Shown here in pieces: positions 24,461 to 32,897 of a DNA stretch of 64,000 nucleotides. Origin of the DNA: Hyphomicrobiales bacterium (lineage in GTDB: Bacteria > Pseudomonadota > Alphaproteobacteria > Rhizobiales > OSC116); the NCBI GenBank assembly GCA_002401855.1, contig NVUH01000014.1, forward strand, positions 17,013 to 81,012. The letters are read 5' to 3'. The notes below the pieces were generated by a model. The model did no database searches. It saw only the letters and a program-made list of their open reading frames with translations, and was not told where the DNA came from. The stretch's first letter is position 1, and each line of letters begins with the position of its first letter. A program made the position numbers and the translations under genes.

Positions 24461-26206
24461 TCAATAAACACCACCAAGGCTCTGTATCGGCTTCGGCGGC
24501 TTAAGCACTCTCAACCGAGCCGATGCATGCAACCCAGCATCAATGCCATCAACTTTATTCTGACTATTCACAGCTTCTTTTTTCGGCAAAATCGAACCAT
24601 CAACCCGCCTATCAACAAATGCATTACTGGCCATCCATTTTAGAATGGGGCAACCATCATGCTTAAAAGACCCTTCACCAATCCGCGCCTCTAAATCCAG
24701 CGCAGCAGGCGAAATATTCGCCGCATTCTTATGCATCATCACAGCGGGTATGCCTTCGTCTTCTTCTAACTCAGCAGCAGTCGCACTCGCGCCAGTCGCA
24801 TTATCAAAAACAACCTCGATAATGTTCAAGCCACCATGCAGCTCAACAATAAATTTTTTAATTTCTCGCAAGTCTATGCGGCCACCAGCCATTTTAATCA
24901 AATAGCCAGCATCATGCCAATCTTGGTAAATCTTATGGTTTTTATGTTCAACATTATCAATCGTCATTTCTGGCAAAAAATGATACGGAATCCAACACAG
25001 TTTATTTTCACTGTCAATCCAGCTAATCACTACCGATGTAATGTCATTATATTCACTTAAATCAACGCCAATCTCAACAAACCCACCACCAGCCGTATGC
25101 GCCTGTAATTCTTCAAACAAGCTGGGCGCACAACATTTTTGCCACGCCAGCATATCAAGCCAAACATCCGCACTATGCCGCCAAACATTCATCCGCTTGG
25201 TTTCAAAATTCGCTAGTTTCTGGTTAGATGCCCGCGCACCATGCGCCGCCTTGCGCATAATTTCAATGTCGATAGACACACCCAGCAACGGGTTAGGTTT
25301 TCTCCAATTCTTCTCATCAAGCGTATCATCACCAACATCAACCGTAAAAATGATGCCAAAATAATGATCAAAATCTTCTTCATTTGGCCAAACACGCGTC
25401 AATATCTTAATCAGAATGCCACGCTCATCGTAACAAACACCGACCAGATTTTTACCAGCCGTGGTAATCATCATCAGCAACGCGTTAGACCGCGCCCCAT
25501 CGGCTGATTCTATCACATCCAAAATATCGCGATTTTTATGCGCGTGTAATTCATCGACAACCGAACAATGCGGGTTGTGGCCGTCATTCGTGCCACCGTC
25601 CGCACTAATCGCCTTCGCAATCCCATCGTGATGATCACAAATAATTTCATAAGCTCGAACCCGAAGCCCAAACTCACGCCTTAAATCGGGCGTTTTCTTA
25701 ATCATGGCTTTCATGATGTTAAGAACAATTTTCGCCTGGTCTTTAGTGGTCGCCGCCGTCAAAATCTCAGGCGCAACCTCATTTTCGCAACACAGACAAT
25801 ACAAAGCAATACAAGCCGCAAAGGTCGATTTTCCGTTTTTCCGCCCAACCTCAATATAGACAGTACTAAACCGCCTAATCGATGGATCAGCCTTTAACCG
25901 AAACCCAAACAAATTCGCCAGTTGGAATATCTGAGTTTCATGCAGCGTTATGGTCGGGTCTTTATGCGCCTTAACATGCGGCAATTTCTCAATAAAATCG
26001 CAGCTATCAATAAACCGATCAACATCAAAATAAAATGCACAAAGCGCAGTTTTTTGCCGTTCAAGGTCATCATCAAACCGCTTACAAGCTAGCCGCTCAT
26101 ATAACCCGTAAGTTTTGCCTTTCTTGTCAACCGCAACCTTTTCGACATAGTCCAATAATATCTGCACATAATCGTGCCCAATATTATCATCAGTCGAAAT
26201 TGCCAT
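24461..26206 (-). CDS. terL: Terminase large subunit
   Basis: The 581-residue protein is a packaging ATPase/nuclease of the HK97-like Terminase_1 type. A deviant Walker A (GRKNGKST) follows VYIEV, and Walker B is VVDELH. The nuclease domain has DLSEYND with its metal-binding Asp and the later FDNATGASA segment. The gene overlaps terS by 17 bases. Confidence 0.93.
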   Translation of the reverse strand: MAISTDDNIGHDYVQILLDYVEKVAVDKKGKTYGLYERLACKRFDDDLERQKTALCAFYFDVDRFIDSCDFIEKLPHVKAHKDPTITLHETQIFQLANLFGFRLKADPSIRRFSTVYIEVGRKNGKSTFAACIALYCLCCENEVAPEILTAATTKDQAKIVLNIMKAMIKKTPDLRREFGLRVRAYEIICDHHDGIAKAISADGGTNDGHNPHCSVVDELHAHKNRDILDVIESADGARSNALLMMITTAGKNLVGVCYDERGILIKILTRVWPNEEDFDHYFGIIFTVDVGDDTLDEKNWRKPNPLLGVSIDIEIMRKAAHGARASNQKLANFETKRMNVWRHSADVWLDMLAWQKCCAPSLFEELQAHTAGGGFVEIGVDLSEYNDITSVVISWIDSENKLCWIPYHFLPEMTIDNVEHKNHKIYQDWHDAGYLIKMAGGRIDLREIKKFIVELHGGLNIIEVVFDNATGASATAAELEEDEGIPAVMMHKNAANISPAALDLEARIGEGSFKHDGCPILKWMASNAFVDRRVDGSILPKKEAVNSQNKVDGIDAGLHASARLRVLKPPKPIQSLGGVY

Positions 26207-26717
26207 TATTATTAAATCTACCTGTAGGTTGCGCTAACGGTAAAACACCCTGATCAGCCACATCATCAAGTTTCTTTTTACCAATCGGCGTAAGCCCAAA
26301 ATCACCCGAAAAACTATTAATCAATTTTTTCCACGCCGTGGCCGAACCAATCAAAGCATGCACTTTCACCTGATCACCATTCCGTCCACCAATAATTTTA
26401 AACGTTAATTTTTCTTCTAAAATCTGAGCATTCGCCTGCCGATAAAACAAATAAATCGGCACAATATCCCGAACCGCCAAAACTGTAGTCTTGTCCAAAA
26501 ACCCAATCTCATGCACCACACCCGCAATCTCTGTCCAAAGATTTTGCAACAACGGAATCTTATCAGCCTCAAATTCATCAAAGCCGGGCATCAACGCCGC
26601 CACTAAATCAACAACACGAGTTTCAACAACTTCCACATCCTCAACAACATCACCCTTCAAAGGCGTTTTTTGCTTCGGCGGAAATGCCAATAAATTTCCC
26701 TTACGTCCACCACTCAT
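26190..26717 (-). CDS. terS: Terminase small subunit (P27-like)
   Basis: The 175-residue protein has a basic start, a helical centre with WTEIAGVVHEIGFLDKTTVLAVRDIVPIYL and a C-terminal GSATAWKKLINSFSGDFGLTPIGKKKL, the pattern of P27-type small terminases. It binds the packaging site and recruits terL. Confidence 0.85.
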   Translation of the reverse strand: MSGGRKGNLLAFPPKQKTPLKGDVVEDVEVVETRVVDLVAALMPGFDEFEADKIPLLQNLWTEIAGVVHEIGFLDKTTVLAVRDIVPIYLFYRQANAQILEEKLTFKIIGGRNGDQVKVHALIGSATAWKKLINSFSGDFGLTPIGKKKLDDVADQGVLPLAQPTGRFNNNGNFD

Positions 26718-26797
26718 AACCGCACCTATTCAATTCCATAATCCCAAAATGTGGGTTTCTGTTTTCTATTCCCACCACTTTTCACACACACGTGATT

Positions 26798-26852
26798 ACC
26801 CCGTCGGTCTAGGCGGGGCGGGTCGTTAGACTTTTACCCCCCGCCCCCTTCG
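26798..26852. other. Candidate cos (packaging) site
   Basis: This is by far the most GC-rich stretch in the area. GGGGCGGG (about 26814) and CCCGCCCC (about 26840) form an inverted repeat around TCGTTAGACTTTTA. In phages with an adjacent HNH nuclease the cos site commonly lies in a G-rich block between the HNH gene and terS, exactly as here. The cut positions cannot be read. Confidence 0.5.
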
Positions 26853-26868
26853 TGGCCTTCTCACCAAT

Positions 26869-27366
26869 TCAAACAGGCATCGACAACTTCACGCCGATTC
26901 CCTTCAATGCTTCATCGGATAGCAGGCCTTTACGCCATCTATCCTCAATCTTTTGCTTATCAACATCATGATGATGTTTGCATAATGGTTGCCAGTTCAG
27001 CTTGTCCCATTGCAACGACTTGTCATAAACTTTCTTGCCCAAGGCTGTATCAAACGAACTATACGGCTTGATATGATCAACCACCGTTGCCTGAGTTGTG
27101 AAACCCAACAACGTACAAAAATCACACAACGCATGATGCGGCTTAGCCAGATAACCAGCCCTCGCCTTTTGCCATGCATATCCATAACCACGCGCAGCCG
27201 ATGAGCCACGCCGATCATCATGCATCTTGGCCGATGCCGTCCGCTTCTTACCAACCTTAGCCAGATCAACATCAGGCGTTTTGCATTTAGGATGATGCGC
27301 ATTGCCACGCACATAATGCGGACAACCACGCTTCTTACACGGCTTAGGCAACGCTTCCATAATCAC
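26869..27366 (-). CDS. HNH endonuclease (packaging-associated)
   Basis: The 165-residue protein has the HNH core: CDFC, VVDHIKPY, NWQPLCKHHHDVDK, with an N-terminal Cys/His cluster (CKKRGCPHY) that may bind another zinc. HNH nucleases next to terminases take part in cos cleavage in HK97-like phages. It is the first gene of the packaging module. Confidence 0.88.
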   Translation of the reverse strand: MIMEALPKPCKKRGCPHYVRGNAHHPKCKTPDVDLAKVGKKRTASAKMHDDRRGSSAARGYGYAWQKARAGYLAKPHHALCDFCTLLGFTTQATVVDHIKPYSSFDTALGKKVYDKSLQWDKLNWQPLCKHHHDVDKQKIEDRWRKGLLSDEALKGIGVKLSMPV

Positions 27367-27441
27367 CCACCATTTAATTTTAACTGAGATTTACAAAGCC
27401 TACCGCATCACACGATAGGCTTAAAAATATCAATCACACCG

Positions 27442-27723
27442 TCAAGCATACAATCGTCGATGCACCCCAGTTTCAACACAAACCGCCGTCACAGCCATGC
27501 TACCAAATACCTTATTGCCGATGAACACAGCACCCGAAGCACTGGGCAAAAACACCATCAATGCATAATTCGATAACGTTCGACCAAACAACAGCGCATA
27601 TGCTTTAACCGCAAACAGTGGCTCCAACACCACCGAAAGCACAATCACAATCGCACTGCCGAAAAAGGCCAATAGCCCCATAAATGAGCGGCCAATACCG
27701 CCAAGTAAATTTCGTTTCATCAT
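27442..27723 (-). CDS. Small membrane protein at the start of the late operon
   Basis: From ATG 27723, behind a perfect AAAGGAG, the product has 93 residues with two membrane segments (about 14-33 and 55-75) and a short tail. A class II holin could look like this, but its distance from the lysin makes the role uncertain. Confidence 0.6.
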   Translation of the reverse strand: MMKRNLLGGIGRSFMGLLAFFGSAIVIVLSVVLEPLFAVKAYALLFGRTLSNYALMVFLPSASGAVFIGNKVFGSMAVTAVCVETGVHRRLYA

Positions 27724-27770
27724 CACTCCTTTGGTTGATAAAGTTAGTTTCATATCTCAAAAGAAAGGCC

Positions 27771-27803
27771 AAAAAAAAGAGCGCCACCAAATCGGTAACA
27801 CTC
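27771..27803 (-). terminator. Terminator of the leftward early operon
   Basis: A 10-base stem with three G-U pairs and a 5-base loop (27779-27803) is followed on the minus strand by eight T. It divides early from late genes. Confidence 0.7.
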
Positions 27804-27849
27804 ATATAATTTTTGTTTCACCCTCGTTCGGGCGGTTCTTCTGCTGCCC

Positions 27850-27884
27850 CGAAATGTCAACCGAATTGAGACAAAAGTCAACAC
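27850..27884 (-). promoter_or_regulatory. Putative late control region with a direct repeat
   Basis: On the minus strand GTTGACTTTT (27882-27873) and GTTGACATTT (27861-27852) repeat with a 21-base period, about two helical turns. Each offers a -35 box. The site lies between the early and late genes, where a late promoter or antitermination site would be expected. Confidence 0.35.
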
Positions 27885-27904
27885 CCTAATTTTAACTAAA
27901 TATT

Positions 27905-28549
27905 TCAAACAATAATAAACCTTTCTAAATCAGATAGTTGAACTGTTAACAACTTTAAATCAGCGCACCACCGATCATAATCAGATTGCATCATAGCCAT
28001 AAAATGATCGCTATGAACTGGCTTAATCCGACAAACCTTAATCCGCACTTGCTTCCTCACACCGCCCACATTTTCATAAATCCGACTAACCATTTTACGC
28101 TTGCCATACCTATCATAAATCGGCGTAACAATTTCATCCTGCGCATTCACATGATGCCATTTCTGCACCACCTTGTAAGGCTCTTGATCGTGCTTAGCGC
28201 AATCAGTCACCACCACGCGCCCATGAAGCCCAAGCCCCTGCACCGCAATCCCAACCCGCAAAGCATCAATCGGCAAATCAGTCGCCACACCGCCACCACC
28301 ATCCACACGACCACCAAGCTCACATTGCGCAATCAACGCCCCTAATTGCGATTTCATACCGCCAATCCGCTCATGCTCAGCATTGATCCACTCCAACACC
28401 CCCCAATCACGAATAGCCCAGACCAACAAATCTGCAATAGATATTTTATGCTTTTCAACCTTGGTAAACTTCGGCAATTTAACATCCCGAATAGATTTTA
28501 AATCAACGCCATCAAATTTAATTTTAACATCCATACCAACAGATTTCAT
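27905..28549 (-). CDS. Phage protein of unknown function, last early gene
   Basis: From ATG 28549 the product has 214 residues, is basic and mixed alpha/beta, with no membrane segment. It has no motif I know. As the last gene of the early operon, next to the late region, it is a candidate for the late regulator (Q-like position), but this is based on place only. Confidence 0.6.
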   Translation of the reverse strand: MKSVGMDVKIKFDGVDLKSIRDVKLPKFTKVEKHKISIADLLVWAIRDWGVLEWINAEHERIGGMKSQLGALIAQCELGGRVDGGGGVATDLPIDALRVGIAVQGLGLHGRVVVTDCAKHDQEPYKVVQKWHHVNAQDEIVTPIYDRYGKRKMVSRIYENVGGVRKQVRIKVCRIKPVHSDHFMAMMQSDYDRWCADLKLLTVQLSDLERFIIV

Positions 28550-28611
28550 ATTTTCATCCCGATCATTAAAAAACAAAATTCAAGCCTTCCAGCTTGCAAA
28601 CCATTGCCTAC

Positions 28612-29493
28612 CTATGCCGCATCATCCGCTTGCACCGCCTCAAATGCGGTCATCAGTTGCGCAAATCCACTCTTGCAAATCACTTCGTCAACATCAGCAG
28701 GCTGATATCCGTCCGTTGCCCATCGCATATTTTCAATTGCCATCTCTGCCAACGATTCAAACCAATTGATCAATCCTAAATCACCAGCTCGTTGCCGAAT
28801 GCTGGAAACAGCAAAGTACTCATCAACCATCTGCCAATGGTCAGGCTGCGGATAATTAATCCGCACTGCCCGTTTTTGTGCAGCCACTCGGCTGTCAGAA
28901 TTGAGTTGGATATATTCCTCATCGATCAACACCTGACGAAAAGAAATTTTCCGTCTACCAAAATAAACAGTTCGGTTAACTTCAAAATCCAACTCAACGC
29001 CTCGCACGCTATTAACTGGATTATTAACTGGATTAATAGACTGAACCTCGTTCAGTGCCTTTATGTCGTTAGGTTCAGTGCCTTTTGGAAGGAGGTTCAG
29101 TGCCTTTGGAAGGAGGTTCAGTGCCTTTTTTGCCGAAGGTACTGAACGAGGTTCAGTGCCTTTTTGCGCCAAATCAACCACTTTGTCGTTAGGTTCAGTG
29201 CCTTGTTTGGGTGGATATGTCGCAAAATATTCATGCCTCGCCCATTTTTGCGCACCAAAACCATGCTTTTTCACCCGAATAAACCCCGCTTCACGCGCAA
29301 GTTGCAGGTGCGTGCATACCGCTCGTTCAGACAAACTCGTGTCTGTAGCAAGCGTTTTTGTACTCGGATAAGCCCCCTCGCCCATGCTGTTTATGTAGCT
29401 ATCCAGTGTCAATAAAACATGCTTGGTTGTGGCCTTCAAATCAGATTTGATAACCATCTGTTTCCATGTCCATGTAGAGCCGTCTCTAGCCAT
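28612..29493 (-). CDS. Replication initiation protein with winged-helix N-terminus
   Basis: From ATG 29493 the 293-residue protein begins with WTWKQMVIKSDLKATTKHVLLTLDSYIN and SLSERAVCTHLQLAREAGFIRVKK, a MarR/DnaD-like winged helix often seen in phage O-type replication proteins. A central linker (about 105-165) is coded by six DNA iterons and has KGTEPN and KALN repeats. The C-terminal part is helical. The gene lies late in the leftward early operon. As in lambda O, the origin seems to lie inside the gene. Confidence 0.75.
   Translation of the reverse strand: MARDGSTWTWKQMVIKSDLKATTKHVLLTLDSYINSMGEGAYPSTKTLATDTSLSERAVCTHLQLAREAGFIRVKKHGFGAQKWARHEYFATYPPKQGTEPNDKVVDLAQKGTEPRSVPSAKKALNLLPKALNLLPKGTEPNDIKALNEVQSINPVNNPVNSVRGVELDFEVNRTVYFGRRKISFRQVLIDEEYIQLNSDSRVAAQKRAVRINYPQPDHWQMVDEYFAVSSIRQRAGDLGLINWFESLAEMAIENMRWATDGYQPADVDEVICKSGFAQLMTAFEAVQADDAA
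29049..29204. repeat. Six iterons: candidate phage replication origin
   Basis: Direct copies of GGTTCAGTGCCTT occur at 29049 (first base differs), 29072, 29094, 29115, 29150 and 29192. The first four are 21-23 bases apart, so binding proteins would face the same side of the helix. A partial inverted copy lies at 29138. They lie within the initiator gene. Confidence 0.75.
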
Positions 29494-29719
29494 TTTTCCA
29501 CCCTTCAATATACCGCATGACCATCTCAAACTGAACATCTAAAATACGAGAATAATGCTCTACGCCGAAACGCTTCGCTAGCTGGCTTTGCCAAACCAAC
29601 GTATCATGTTCAATAAGCCCATCCAGCGCAAAATCCACTAACAAAATATGCTCAATACTTAGGATTGTGTTCGCAGATTTAGTACCGTAAAGCTCAGTAA
29701 CAATTTTGTTTTTACTCAT
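29486..29719 (-). CDS. Small helical phage protein
   Basis: This 77-residue acidic, helical protein has no known motif. Start and stop overlap both neighbours (4 and 8 bases), so it belongs to a tightly coupled operon before the initiator gene. Confidence 0.6.
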   Translation of the reverse strand: MSKNKIVTELYGTKSANTILSIEHILLVDFALDGLIEHDTLVWQSQLAKRFGVEHYSRILDVQFEMVMRYIEGWKNG

Positions 29720-29901
29720 AATTTCACCACCTCCGCATAAGTGTTATGTTGCTTAATTTTAAACCAAATAGCGCCCTCAGTTGCCGACACCACCTGAAAC
29801 CGCTTCCAAGACCCAATAGGCCGATTCCTAGCCAGAAAACCGCCAACATCTTTTCGAATAAGCGGTATATATTTGGCCGAGCAATTCAAATTAATTTTCA
29901 T
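29716..29901 (-). CDS. Small basic phage protein
   Basis: This 61-residue basic protein is mainly beta by eye and has no recognised motif. It overlaps both neighbours by 4 bases. Confidence 0.55.
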   Translation of the reverse strand: MKINLNCSAKYIPLIRKDVGGFLARNRPIGSWKRFQVVSATEGAIWFKIKQHNTYAEVVKL

Positions 29902-30344
29902 TTTGTACGTAACCCCGCTAATAACTTAGTCATTTCTGGCTCAGGTTTACCCATCAATGCCGCCATTTGGGCAGTGGTCATATCACCATCATCAACCATC
30001 TCAGCCATAGCCCAGCCCAAACCCATTTGGTCAGGCAAAAAGAACCCCAAAGCCCCCTTACAGGGTATCATTGCAGGCAAAGCAATCGCATTGCGCAACA
30101 CAAAGCCATGACCACCCATAAACCACGGGCTATCACTCTCAGTCACACAATCAACAAGCTCAGCAAAGCCAACAATTCCGCCGATATCATAGCCTTCACT
30201 ATCAGCCTTAGCCCCATCAAATGTCTTGCCAGCATGTATTAAAAACAACCCACGATACCTAGTCGGCCATGTCCGATTTTCAATGTCTTTGCCTTCATGA
30301 AAAATCCGATGAGGCCAAGGCTGGCGAATGCTCAAAGCCTTCAT
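29898..30344 (-). CDS. ASCH-domain protein
   Basis: From ATG 30344 (TTAGGAAT upstream) the 148-residue protein starts with the ASCH signature LSIRQPWPHRIFHEGKDIENR, then RYRGLFLIHAGK and a GFAELVDCV strand. ASCH domains are PUA-like and thought to bind RNA or modified nucleotides. They are common in phages. An alternative start at 30368 adds 8 residues. Confidence 0.8.
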   Translation of the reverse strand: MKALSIRQPWPHRIFHEGKDIENRTWPTRYRGLFLIHAGKTFDGAKADSEGYDIGGIVGFAELVDCVTESDSPWFMGGHGFVLRNAIALPAMIPCKGALGFFLPDQMGLGWAMAEMVDDGDMTTAQMAALMGKPEPEMTKLLAGLRTK

Positions 30345-30451
30345 ATTCCTAATGTCAGGTAAAATCATCGCGTGACCCTCGCTTGCAATCCACTCAAAAA
30401 TCGCTCATTATCATTCGAATACTTGATTTGTTTGATTAGAGTCGATTTTTT

Positions 30452-31504
30452 ATGGAAACAGCTAACCCCAAAAGTACCCAAATCATTGATCCCATGTACA
30501 CCGACTATATTTCTGAAAATACTACAATTCTTATTGCAGCAATAAACAATGCAGTAGAAACCATTCAATCCACCAGTTGCCTTGATTGGGTTAATTTGGG
30601 AGTAGGAATTTTTACACTCCTTGTACTCAGTGTAGCAGCAGGAGCTTATTGGCGGCAGGCAGATGCATTGAAAAATCAGGTAAAAATTTCTAACGAAGCG
30701 CACGTTGAAAATATTATTCGACAGGCTTCGCTTGACATTTATGCAGAAAATGGATTTCGTCATAGTATAAGAATAATAAATACTTTGATTGTCGTTGGGC
30801 GAAATAACTTGAAAAGCCACCATGTCCAAGCTTTGAATACCCTGACAGTTGTTGGAAATGCTCTTGCTGGTCTCCTTAGAGACTTCGAATACAACCATAA
30901 GGGGCTTCCGCTTAAAAAACTGAATGAAGATACCGGGCTTAGTGCACCCACTGATTTGCATATTTCTCATAACGAGATAATTAATGCCCTCCAATTGCTG
31001 TTCGATTCTGATGTAGCAATTAACCAAGACCTTGTAAAAGTGGTCAACAGCACAAAGGGAAACTTGTTCACTTACTACAAAATCTTTATCCCTGTTGGTT
31101 TTGATTTGCACAAACGTGAAGCTCATAGGCAGATGAAAATCAAAAATCAAAATTTTGAAAATAGATTGTTCAACTATTGCGATTTTCCAGGAGTAGACTT
31201 TATAGATTGCTGTTTTTACAATTGCGATTTTACACAAGTAGAAAATATGTTGCTCAAAGGTTGTCTTATTAAGCCAATTGAAGAATTTAGCCTTCACCTT
31301 AATCCAGAAGTAAATAAAATCTCTTATGAAAACTGTTATGTCTGGCAAAAAGATTTTGAAAAAAATAAAAAACTCCCAGAATTCATGGAACAGAAATTTA
31401 TTGTACTTGATCAACAACATTTTAAAAGATGGAATAAATCCAAACATACGGAAAAATCTAAAGTCGATTTTTCCGAAATGAAACTTGCTGAACAACCCTA
31501 TTGA
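30452..31504 (+). CDS. Membrane-anchored cargo protein with pentapeptide-like C-terminus
   Basis: The 350-residue protein is coded on the plus strand within the leftward early operon. One membrane segment (about 46-67) is followed by a charged coiled-coil part (YWRQADALKNQVKISNEAHVENIIRQAS), a helical middle, and a Cys/Phe/Asn-rich stretch at about 240-270 (NRLFNYCDFPGVDFIDCCF) with pentapeptide-like spacing. No clear ribosome site precedes the ATG; a possible promoter is TTGCAA at 30387 with CATTAT 17 bases on. Opposite strand, AT-rich codons and isolation mark it as a lysogen-expressed accessory gene, perhaps for exclusion of other phages. I recognise no family. Confidence 0.75.
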   Translation: METANPKSTQIIDPMYTDYISENTTILIAAINNAVETIQSTSCLDWVNLGVGIFTLLVLSVAAGAYWRQADALKNQVKISNEAHVENIIRQASLDIYAENGFRHSIRIINTLIVVGRNNLKSHHVQALNTLTVVGNALAGLLRDFEYNHKGLPLKKLNEDTGLSAPTDLHISHNEIINALQLLFDSDVAINQDLVKVVNSTKGNLFTYYKIFIPVGFDLHKREAHRQMKIKNQNFENRLFNYCDFPGVDFIDCCFYNCDFTQVENMLLKGCLIKPIEEFSLHLNPEVNKISYENCYVWQKDFEKNKKLPEFMEQKFIVLDQQHFKRWNKSKHTEKSKVDFSEMKLAEQPY

Positions 31505-31506
31505 CA

Positions 31507-31722
31507 TCAAACCACCTCCACCAAATCAAGCTCATAATCATCACGGTTTTTATAATATTTCCCCTCAGCCGTCCAAATCGCCACCAAGGTTACCCCCCCC
31601 TCACGCACAATTTTTCCATGAATCGGATAGTCTTCATATTCCAATATTTTCAACCCAACAACGCGCCCAATAGATTTGTCGCGCAGTTCATATTTTTTAT
31701 GAATATCAATCATCTTTATCAC
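31507..31722 (-). CDS. Small phage protein of unknown function
   Basis: This 71-residue protein is beta-rich and charged (RRV-VGLKILEYEDYPIHGK type pattern, then LVAIWTAEGKYY). It is probably soluble. It ends 3 bases from the convergent cargo gene. Confidence 0.55.
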   Translation of the reverse strand: MIKMIDIHKKYELRDKSIGRVVGLKILEYEDYPIHGKIVREGGVTLVAIWTAEGKYYKNRDDYELDLVEVV

Positions 31723-31885
31723 CCGAATTTAACTGGCAATCGCCGCACAATTCGCCCGAATCACGCGGAATTTGATGACCGCAATAATCACACTCTTTCA
31801 TTTCATCTATCCCTTGGTAAATGCAATCACAGCAATAATCACTGCCCTCATCCGCCACATTGCTACATTCAACACACTCAATCAT
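31706..31885 (-). CDS. Double zinc-ribbon protein
   Basis: The 59-residue protein starts at ATG 31885, overlapping the methyltransferase stop. It has CxxC at 4-7, YCCDC at 18-21, CxxC at 32-35 and CxxC at 47-50, enough for two zinc ribbons. The first half resembles the Cys-rich tail of the methyltransferase encoded just upstream. The role is unknown. Confidence 0.65.
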   Translation of the reverse strand: MIECVECSNVADEGSDYCCDCIYQGIDEMKECDYCGHQIPRDSGELCGDCQLNSGDKDD

Positions 31886-32709
31886 AACGCCTCCGCACAA
31901 TTGTCACAGCTATCAGATTGCCCCTCATAACTCTGCGCTAGCAAACCGCAACATTCTGAACATTCGATATATTTATTCAGCCCATTCGGCCAAACAGCAT
32001 CAAACTGCTGAGCATCATAAGCCTCAGTCAACCGCCCCACCATAATTTCAAAATATCCCCGATTATGCTCAATCCCAATAAACCGCCGCCCAAGCTCCAC
32101 ACAAGCAACCCCCGTGCTGCCAGTCCCCGCATAAGGGTCAATCACCAGGTCACCACGGTGGCTAGCATTATTCACAATCTTGCGCATTAAGCCAATCGGC
32201 TTCACTGTCGGGTGGTCAAATTCACTTTTCCCATTGGCCGATCTATAAACCTTTTTCATATCCGCAAGCGCCCGATTTTTCAGCTTAAACCCCTCACGCC
32301 ACCCATGCCGATAATATTCAACATGGCTCTGATATGCCCTATTGCACATCGGCGAGGCATTGCTCTTATCCCAAAAATTTAAACTATTTCGGTAAAAATA
32401 CCCATGGTTAAAAAACGCACTTATCGTCGGTTCTTGCTGCCAATTAAAAAAACAAACCAGCGATAAACAACCAAGATTCATAGCGTAATGATAAACCTCA
32501 ATGTCAAAATGCCCATCAAGGCCCGCCGCCGTAATGTCTTCAAGGTTGCTCCGCTCAGCCCGAAACTTTCCCCCGCCCGATGTATCCATTAAATAAGGAT
32601 GGTCGGCAATCAAGCAATCAATCGGCGGCTTTACCGCCCGCATAACCTCCAAATTATCACCAAAATAAAGCTCAATATCGGCGCCAATTTTCACAAGTTC
32701 AAAAGTCAT
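31882..32709 (-). CDS. DNA methyltransferase (beta class) with zinc-ribbon tail
   Basis: From ATG 32709 (TGATG overlap with the upstream gene) the 275-residue protein is a beta-class amino-methyltransferase, since motif IV precedes motif I. Motif IV is ADHPY (36-39) instead of the usual DPPY/DPPW, motif I is DPYAGTGSTG (191-200), with HPTVKP before it. After the fold ends at about 230, residues 250-271 add a CxxC-x14-CxxC zinc ribbon. No matching restriction enzyme is next to it, so it is likely a solitary phage methylase protecting phage DNA. Activity with DHPY is uncertain. Confidence 0.85.
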   Translation of the reverse strand: MTFELVKIGADIELYFGDNLEVMRAVKPPIDCLIADHPYLMDTSGGGKFRAERSNLEDITAAGLDGHFDIEVYHYAMNLGCLSLVCFFNWQQEPTISAFFNHGYFYRNSLNFWDKSNASPMCNRAYQSHVEYYRHGWREGFKLKNRALADMKKVYRSANGKSEFDHPTVKPIGLMRKIVNNASHRGDLVIDPYAGTGSTGVACVELGRRFIGIEHNRGYFEIMVGRLTEAYDAQQFDAVWPNGLNKYIECSECCGLLAQSYEGQSDSCDNCAEAL

Positions 32710-32897
32710 CACAAAGCTCCAAAAATTAGCGGTACAAATAACATCGAACAGCCAATAGCCCGCGGCGAATATTTGTCGCAATCAGCTTTAGTAATGTTCT
32801 TAAAGTCGGCAATATAAGCAACAACAATCACCCAAGATGCCAATCCATAAATAACAACAGGCACAAGCAACATAATGCAGATAATTTGCAACATCAC
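32709..32897 (-). CDS. Small two-segment membrane protein
   Basis: The 62-residue product has hydrophobic segments at about 2-28 and 47-62 with a polar loop (DFKNITKADCDKYSP). Start and stop overlap the neighbours (4 and 1 bases), so it is part of the coupled operon. Function is unknown. Confidence 0.6.
   Translation of the reverse strand: MMLQIICIMLLVPVVIYGLASWVIVVAYIADFKNITKADCDKYSPRAIGCSMLFVPLIFGAL

Noticed and set aside
29049..29204. CRISPR array
   Set aside because: The repeats are only 13-14 bases, spacing is about 21 bases and uneven later, and the region is coding. Iterons fit better.
30365..31510. 381-residue minus-strand frame opposite the membrane cargo gene
   Set aside because: Its composition (very rich in Phe, Ile, Lys and Cys) is that of an antisense frame of AT-rich DNA; the plus-strand frame has a sensible membrane protein layout.
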